From contig NZ_CAMPHH010000026.1 of the NCBI RefSeq assembly GCF_946885855.1, forward strand, positions 1-19,055: a DNA stretch of 19,055 bases. Reading direction: 5' to 3'. Positions 14,928 to 19,055 of the stretch are shown here, piece by piece. How positions within the stretch are numbered: position 1 is the stretch's first letter; every line of letters begins with the position of its first letter. Made by a program: the position numbers and the translations under genes. A model generated the notes under the pieces. It saw only the letters and a program-made list of their open reading frames with translations, searched no databases and was not told where the DNA came from. This stretch comes from an uncultured Actinotalea sp. (GTDB taxonomy: Bacteria; Actinomycetota; Actinomycetes; Actinomycetales; Cellulomonadaceae).

Positions 14928-16286
14928 ATGACCTCGACGGCACGGACGTCCGCCGGTGGGCCCACCGCTCCCGACGCGGCCACGACGACCGACCCGGCTG
15001 ACGCGCCGTACCCGGCGCCGGTCGCCGACGGCCCGCTGGACGCGACGGTCGTCGTCCCGGGATCCAAGTCGCTCACGAACCGCTACCTCGTCCTCGCGGC
15101 GTTGGCCGACGGACCGGGCGTCGTCCGCGGGGCGCTGCGGTCCCGCGACACGCTGCTCATGGCCGACGCGCTCGGGGCCCTCGGAGCGGAGGTCCGGCGC
15201 GACGACGCGGACTGGGCCGTCCGTCCGCTGCCCGCGGGTGCCGTGGAGGACCGCGACCCGGTCCAGGTGCAGTGCGGTCTGGCCGGCACGGTCATGCGGT
15301 TCCTCCCGCCCGTGGCCGCCCTCCTGGGACGTCCGGTGCTCTTCGACGGCGACGCCGCGGCGCGGACCCGTCCCATGGGGCCGGTGCTCCGGTCCCTGGA
15401 GGCGCTCGGCGTCCGGGTCGAGGACGAGGGACGGGGCACGCTCCCGTTCACGGTCACCGGTCCGGGCACGGTCCGCGGCGGGCACGTGGACGTCGACGCG
15501 AGCGCGTCCTCGCAGTTCGTCTCCGGCCTGCTGCTGGCCGCCGCGCGGTTCGAGGACGGCCTCGAGCTCCGGCACACGGGGCCGACGCTGCCGAGCCTGC
15601 CGCACATCGAGATGACCGTCGCCGTCCTGCGGGACGCCGGGGTCGAGGTCGACGCCTCCCGGCCGGGGATCTGGCGGGTCGCGCCCGGTCCTGTCCGGGC
15701 CCGGGACCTGCGCGTCGAGCCCGACCTGTCCAACGCCGCGCCCTTCCTGTGCGCCGCGCTCGTGGCCGGCGGCACGGTGCGCGTCCCCGGCTGGCCCGGG
15801 AGCAGCACCCAACCCGGCATGCTGCTGCCGGACCTCCTCACGGCGATGGGCGGCACCGTGCGACGCGAGGGCGACGCGCTGGCCGTCACCGGGACCGGGA
15901 CCGTCCACGGGGTGGACGTCGACCTGCACGACGCGGGCGAGCTCGCCCCCACGATCGCGGCGCTGGCCGCCCTCGCGGACTCACCGACCCGGCTCCGGGG
16001 GATCGCGCACATCCGCGGGCACGAGACCGACCGCCTGCACGCCCTGGCGACGGAGATCACCCGGCTGGGCGGCCGGGCGGAGCAGACGTCGGACGGCCTC
16101 GTCATCACGCCGGCGCCGCTGCACGGCGCCCGCTTCGAGACCTACCACGACCACCGCATGGCCACGGCCGGCGCCCTCATCGGGGTGCGCGTCCCCGGCG
16201 TCGAGGTGGTCGACGTCGCCACGACCGGCAAGACGCTGCCGGACTTCGTCGGCATGTGGCGCGCGATGCTCGGCACGGGCGCCTGA
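14928..16286 (+). CDS. aroA: 3-phosphoshikimate 1-carboxyvinyltransferase (EPSP synthase)
   Basis: The 452-aa cytosolic enzyme adds enolpyruvate from PEP to shikimate-3-phosphate in chorismate synthesis. Visible signatures are PGSKSLTNR (44-52, with PEP-contacting Lys47 and Arg52), GLAGTVMRF (117-125, Arg124), ARTRPMGP (145-152), SSQFVSG (194-200), GELAPT (337-342, Glu338 in place of the usual Asp), HIRGHETDRL with Glu366, YHDHRMA (407-412) and TGKTLPDF (433-440, Lys435). Gly120, equivalent to E. coli Gly96, is retained. The first 35 residues are a variable tail. The start at 14928 lacks a Shine-Dalgarno but has a -10-like box 6 nt before it. It is followed by rsgA after 61 nt, a common actinobacterial order. 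Confidence 0.96.
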   Translation: MTSTARTSAGGPTAPDAATTTDPADAPYPAPVADGPLDATVVVPGSKSLTNRYLVLAALADGPGVVRGALRSRDTLLMADALGALGAEVRRDDADWAVRPLPAGAVEDRDPVQVQCGLAGTVMRFLPPVAALLGRPVLFDGDAAARTRPMGPVLRSLEALGVRVEDEGRGTLPFTVTGPGTVRGGHVDVDASASSQFVSGLLLAAARFEDGLELRHTGPTLPSLPHIEMTVAVLRDAGVEVDASRPGIWRVAPGPVRARDLRVEPDLSNAAPFLCAALVAGGTVRVPGWPGSSTQPGMLLPDLLTAMGGTVRREGDALAVTGTGTVHGVDVDLHDAGELAPTIAALAALADSPTRLRGIAHIRGHETDRLHALATEITRLGGRAEQTSDGLVITPAPLHGARFETYHDHRMATAGALIGVRVPGVEVVDVATTGKTLPDFVGMWRAMLGTGA

Positions 16287-16347
16287 GGGCGCGGTCGACC
16301 GGCATGGGGACCACGCCGACGGGCACGCGGGACCGGGACGGCACCTG

Positions 16348-17442
16348 GTGAGCCGGCTGGCCGGGCGGTACGACGAGAGCCACGTCCGCACGCGCCCGAA
16401 CCCGCGGGGCTCACGGCCCCGCACCAAGCAGCGCCCCACCCACGAGGACGCCGTGCCCGCGCTCGTCACGGGCGTGGACCGCGGTCGCTACACGCTGCTC
16501 GTGGCCGAGGGCGAGCCGGCGGAGCGCACCGTCACGGCGATGCGCGCGCGGGAGCTGGGCCGGGAGCGTGTCGTGTGCGGCGACCGCGTCGACGTCGTCG
16601 GCGACACGACCGGTGGGGCGGGGACCCTGGCGCGCATCGTGCGCGTCGGGGACCGCGCGACGCTGCTGCGGCGCACGGCGGACGACACGGACCCCGTGGA
16701 GCGGGTCATCGTCGCCAACGCCGACCAGCTCGTCGTCGTCACCGCGCTCGCCGACCCGGAGCCGCGGACCCGCATGATCGACCGGTGCGTCGTCGCGGCC
16801 TACGTCGCCGGCATGGACGTGCTGCTGTGCCTCACGAAGGCTGACCTGGCGTCGCCGGAGGAGCTGGTGGGCCTCTACGCGCCGATCGGCGTGGACGTGG
16901 TCGTCACCTCCTTCGCGCCGGTGCCGCCGGAGCCCGACGGCGTGCGGGCGGAGATCCGCGGCCTGGACGACGTGCGCGCGCGCCTCAGCGGTCGGACGTC
17001 CGTGCTCGTCGGCCACTCGGGCGTCGGGAAGTCCACCCTCGTCAACGCCCTCGTCCCGGACGCGGGCCGCGCGACCGGCGGGGTCAACGACGTGACGGGG
17101 CGCGGACGGCACACCTCCTCCTCCGCCGTGGCGCTGCGGCTGCCGGGACACGACGGCTGGGTCATCGACACACCGGGCGTGCGCTCCTTCGGTCTCGCCC
17201 ACGTCGGCCCCGACGACCTCCTACGGGCCTTCGCGGACCTCGCGGAGGTGGCGGAGCAGCGCTGCCCCAGGGGCTGCTCGCACGCCGCGGACGCACCCGA
17301 CTGCGCCTTGGACGAGTGGGTCGAGGGGGGCGAGGACGACCCGACGGAGCCGTCCGCCGGACGGGCGGAGCGTGCCGCCCGGGTGGACTCCTTCCGCCGC
17401 CTGCTCGCCGCGCGCACGGCGCCCGCTACCGTGCAGCCATGA
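16348..17442 (+). CDS. rsgA: Ribosome small-subunit-dependent GTPase RsgA
   Basis: The 364-aa product has an N-terminal OB-fold region (about 35-105) and a circularly permuted GTPase domain in the order G4 TKAD (163-166), G1 GHSGVGKST (222-230), G3 DTPG (274-277). A C-terminal zinc finger follows with Cys306, Cys310, His312 and Cys319. RsgA checks late maturation of the 30S subunit and is released by GTP hydrolysis. The basic first 30 residues probably contact rRNA. The start is GTG at 16348 with a weak purine-rich site upstream. The stop overlaps the hisN ATG. The 61-nt gap after aroA holds nothing notable. Confidence 0.95.
   Translation: MSRLAGRYDESHVRTRPNPRGSRPRTKQRPTHEDAVPALVTGVDRGRYTLLVAEGEPAERTVTAMRARELGRERVVCGDRVDVVGDTTGGAGTLARIVRVGDRATLLRRTADDTDPVERVIVANADQLVVVTALADPEPRTRMIDRCVVAAYVAGMDVLLCLTKADLASPEELVGLYAPIGVDVVVTSFAPVPPEPDGVRAEIRGLDDVRARLSGRTSVLVGHSGVGKSTLVNALVPDAGRATGGVNDVTGRGRHTSSSAVALRLPGHDGWVIDTPGVRSFGLAHVGPDDLLRAFADLAEVAEQRCPRGCSHAADAPDCALDEWVEGGEDDPTEPSAGRAERAARVDSFRRLLAARTAPATVQP
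17427..17432 (+). promoter_or_regulatory. Possible internal -10 (TACCGT) for leaderless hisN
   Basis: TACCGT within the last codons of rsgA ends 6 nt before the hisN ATG, the same spacing as at aroA. It may be chance, because hisN can also be reached by coupling through the ATGA overlap. No Shine-Dalgarno is visible. Confidence 0.3.
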
Positions 17443-18239
17443 CCATCCGCTCCGGGTACGACGACGACCTGCGCCTCGCCCACGTGATCGCCGACCAGGT
17501 GGACGGCCTGACGACGAGCCGCTTCAAGGCCCTGGACCTGCGGGTGGAGACGAAGCCGGACACGACCCCGGTCACGGACGCCGACCGCCAGGCCGAGGAG
17601 ATCGTCCGGGCGCAGCTGGCCCGGACGCGGCCGCGCGACGCCGTCGTCGGCGAGGAGATGCCGGACACGGGCCACGGCCCGCGGCAGTGGGTGATCGACC
17701 CGATCGACGGCACGAAGAACTTCGTCCGCGGGGTACCCGTCTGGGCGACGCTCATCGCCCTCGTCGACGCCGGACGGCCGGTCCTCGGCGTCGTCAGCGC
17801 CCCGGCGCTGGGGCGACGCTGGTGGGCCGCGGAGGGCAGCGGCGCGTGGACCGGCCGGTCCCTCGCCTCGGCGACCCGGCTGCACGTGTCGCAGGTGTCC
17901 CGGCTGGAGGACGCCTCGCTGTCCTACTCGAGCCTGTCCGGGTGGGAGGAGCAGGGCCGCCTCGAGGGGTTCCTGGACCTCACGCGGGCCGTGTGGCGCA
18001 CGCGCGCCTACGGCGACTTCTGGTCCTACGTCCTCGTCGCCGAGGGCGCCGTGGACGTCGCCGCCGAGCCCGAGCTGGCGCTGCACGACATGGCGGCGCT
18101 CGTACCCATCGTCACGGAGGCCGGCGGCCGCTTCACGTCGCTGGAGGGCGTCCCCGGTCCGTTCGGCGGCTCCGCCGTCGCCACCAACGGCGTCCTGCAC
18201 GACCAGGTGCGCGCGTTCCTCGACCCGTTCGGGAACTGA
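17439..18239 (+). CDS. hisN: Histidinol-phosphatase, inositol monophosphatase family
   Basis: The 266-aa Mg-dependent phosphatase has the IMPase signatures: Glu72 in GEE (71-73), DPIDGT (87-92) with metal ligands Asp87 and Asp90, and LHDMAAL (215-221) with Asp217. Actinobacterial members in the aroA-rsgA context are HisN enzymes that dephosphorylate L-histidinol phosphate, the step before HisD. The general inositol-phosphatase alternative cannot be excluded from motifs alone. The ATG at 17439 overlaps the rsgA stop by 4 nt. It ends 15 nt before the convergent DUF6912-like gene, and no terminator is visible in that gap. Confidence 0.88.
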   Translation: MTIRSGYDDDLRLAHVIADQVDGLTTSRFKALDLRVETKPDTTPVTDADRQAEEIVRAQLARTRPRDAVVGEEMPDTGHGPRQWVIDPIDGTKNFVRGVPVWATLIALVDAGRPVLGVVSAPALGRRWWAAEGSGAWTGRSLASATRLHVSQVSRLEDASLSYSSLSGWEEQGRLEGFLDLTRAVWRTRAYGDFWSYVLVAEGAVDVAAEPELALHDMAALVPIVTEAGGRFTSLEGVPGPFGGSAVATNGVLHDQVRAFLDPFGN

Positions 18240-18254
18240 GCGCCGCGCCCCTGC

Positions 18255-18719
18255 TCAGCGCGCCGACCGGCCGAGCGTCGCGAGCTCGCTGACGTCGTAC
18301 CAGAGCAGGTCGCGCTCGGCGAGACGTTCCGCGGCGTCGTCGTCGCCGGACAGCGTGGCCGTGACGTCGGGCTCCGCGGCGGCCTCGTCCACGTGCGCGC
18401 AGGCGACGTCCGCCCAGCCGATCCCGCCCAGCAGGCGGACCACGCTGGGCGCGTGCGCGTCGCCGTCGTCGACCGGCTCGACGAGCGTCTCCGGCACGTC
18501 GGCGGCGACGACGACCCGCCGACGCGCGGGCGGCTCGAGCGACTCCAGGAGGTCGAGGCTGTCGTCCGCGGCGAGGAGCTGGGCGGCGTACTCGAGACCC
18601 TCCTCGTCCTCGTCGGGCAGGGCGGCGCGCAGCGCCGGCGTCACGGCGTGGACGAGCCGGGCGGTCAGCCCGGTGGAGGTGGCCAGCTCGGGCAGGCTCG
18701 CGGGGACGTAGATGCGCAC
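18255..18719 (-). CDS. DUF6912-like conserved protein of unknown function
   Basis: The 154-aa acidic cytosolic protein begins MRIYVPASLPEL, like the short actinobacterial family listed as DUF6912. It contains DEDEEGLEYAAQLLAADDSL (35-54), a central RRVVVAADVPE strand and a C-terminal RDLLWYDVSEL motif. There are no membrane segments or catalytic signatures. The GTG at 18719 lies 4 nt after the stop of the upstream ATPase gene, so the two are probably co-transcribed and coupled. Family membership is by recognition of the N- and C-terminal motifs; function is unknown. Confidence 0.75.
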   Translation of the reverse strand: MRIYVPASLPELATSTGLTARLVHAVTPALRAALPDEDEEGLEYAAQLLAADDSLDLLESLEPPARRRVVVAADVPETLVEPVDDGDAHAPSVVRLLGGIGWADVACAHVDEAAAEPDVTATLSGDDDAAERLAERDLLWYDVSELATLGRSAR

Positions 18720-18723
18720 CGGG

Positions 18724-19055
18724 TCAGTGTGCCCCGACGGGCACGGCGGCGGCGAGCACGGCGTCGGCGAGGCGTGCGACGGCGCGCCGCAGCGGGGCCG
18801 ACGGCGCGGCGTGCTCGACCACGCTGCGTCCGGCCAGCAGCGCGGCGTCGCACGTCGCCGGGTCGTCGGGGAGCACGAGCACCTCGTCGAGCCCCGCGTA
18901 GCGCCGCAGGGCGTCGCGCACGGCGTCCTCGGGCCGCGGACCGGCCGCCGTCGCGCGGACCCGGTTGACGACGACGAGCCGCCGGTCCCCGCTCCCCGTG
19001 CCCGCGCTCGGGCTCTCGGCCAGCTCGCCCAGCCCCCGGACGAGCCGCTGCAGTC
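18724..19055 (-). CDS. C-terminal part of a MinD/ParA/CpaE-like ATPase (truncated by window edge)
   Basis: The frame is open from the right edge and gives about 110 residues. They include RRLVVVNRVRA, an AAA/MinD-like beta strand with the Asn of the base-binding region, then a helix-rich tail with LVLPDDPATCDAALLAGRS and a terminal RAVARLADAVLAA helix. Actinobacterial septum-site or CpaE-like proteins of the SIMIBI class end this way. The Walker A is outside the window, so the assignment is moderate. It precedes the DUF6912-like gene by 4 nt. Confidence 0.65.
   Translation of the reverse strand, partial: LQRLVRGLGELAESPSAGTGSGDRRLVVVNRVRATAAGPRPEDAVRDALRRYAGLDEVLVLPDDPATCDAALLAGRSVVEHAAPSAPLRRAVARLADAVLAAAVPVGAH

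Overview
The window is about 19 kb of very GC-rich DNA with GTG starts, strong Shine-Dalgarno sites mixed with apparently leaderless starts, and several actinobacterial hallmark genes. These are a single-polypeptide E2/E1 2-oxoglutarate decarboxylase (Kgd/SucA), a SigR/SigH-RsrA redox pair, the 24-residue ribosomal protein bL37, and an aroA-rsgA-hisN run. I infer an actinomycete, most likely Micrococcales (a Cellulomonas/Promicromonospora-like lineage); the genus is a guess. Nothing looks like a phage, insertion sequence, CRISPR array, tRNA or rRNA. The DNA reads as chromosomal core with one accessory-looking envelope segment at the left.

Layout. Positions 1-142 hold a strong hairpin and a second 36-bp palindrome. 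They are followed by a coiled-coil lipoprotein (143-655) and a GalM-family mutarotase (684-1655), which ends in a 14-bp terminator stem. Convergent to it is a membrane-anchored VanY/M15 D,D-carboxypeptidase (1741-2586, minus). This gene is divergent from an OmpR-type response regulator (2881-3618) and a sensor kinase with almost no extracellular loop (3621-4700). An ABC ATPase and permease (4868-5926, 5923-6747) come next. These five genes plausibly form an envelope-stress or antimicrobial-peptide response block.

The large kgd gene (6989-10888) follows, then a catalytically degenerate SGNH-fold protein (10980-11585). On the minus strand lies an isolated PilT-type ATPase (11625-12713). A divergent bL37 gene (12891-12965) is separated from the minus-strand rsrA (13057-13350) by a 21-bp perfect-stem bidirectional terminator. 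rsrA overlaps sigR/sigH (13347-13967, with a probable longer isoform starting at 14150) by GTGA. A near-consensus SigR-type promoter lies just upstream of the long start.

Divergent from sigR are a DoxX-like membrane protein (14278-14847), aroA (14928-16286), rsgA (16348-17442) and hisN (17439-18239, ATGA overlap with rsgA). Convergent at the right edge are a DUF6912-type protein (18255-18719) and the 3' end of a MinD/ParA/CpaE-like ATPase (18724 to the edge).

I found no clear undescribed multi-gene system. The best leads are the dual-isoform, self-regulated SigR locus with a leaderless long start, the SGNH pseudo-hydrolase next to kgd, the repeat-studded promoters of aroA and of the pilT/bL37 gap, and the vanY/two-component control region with two operator-like motifs.
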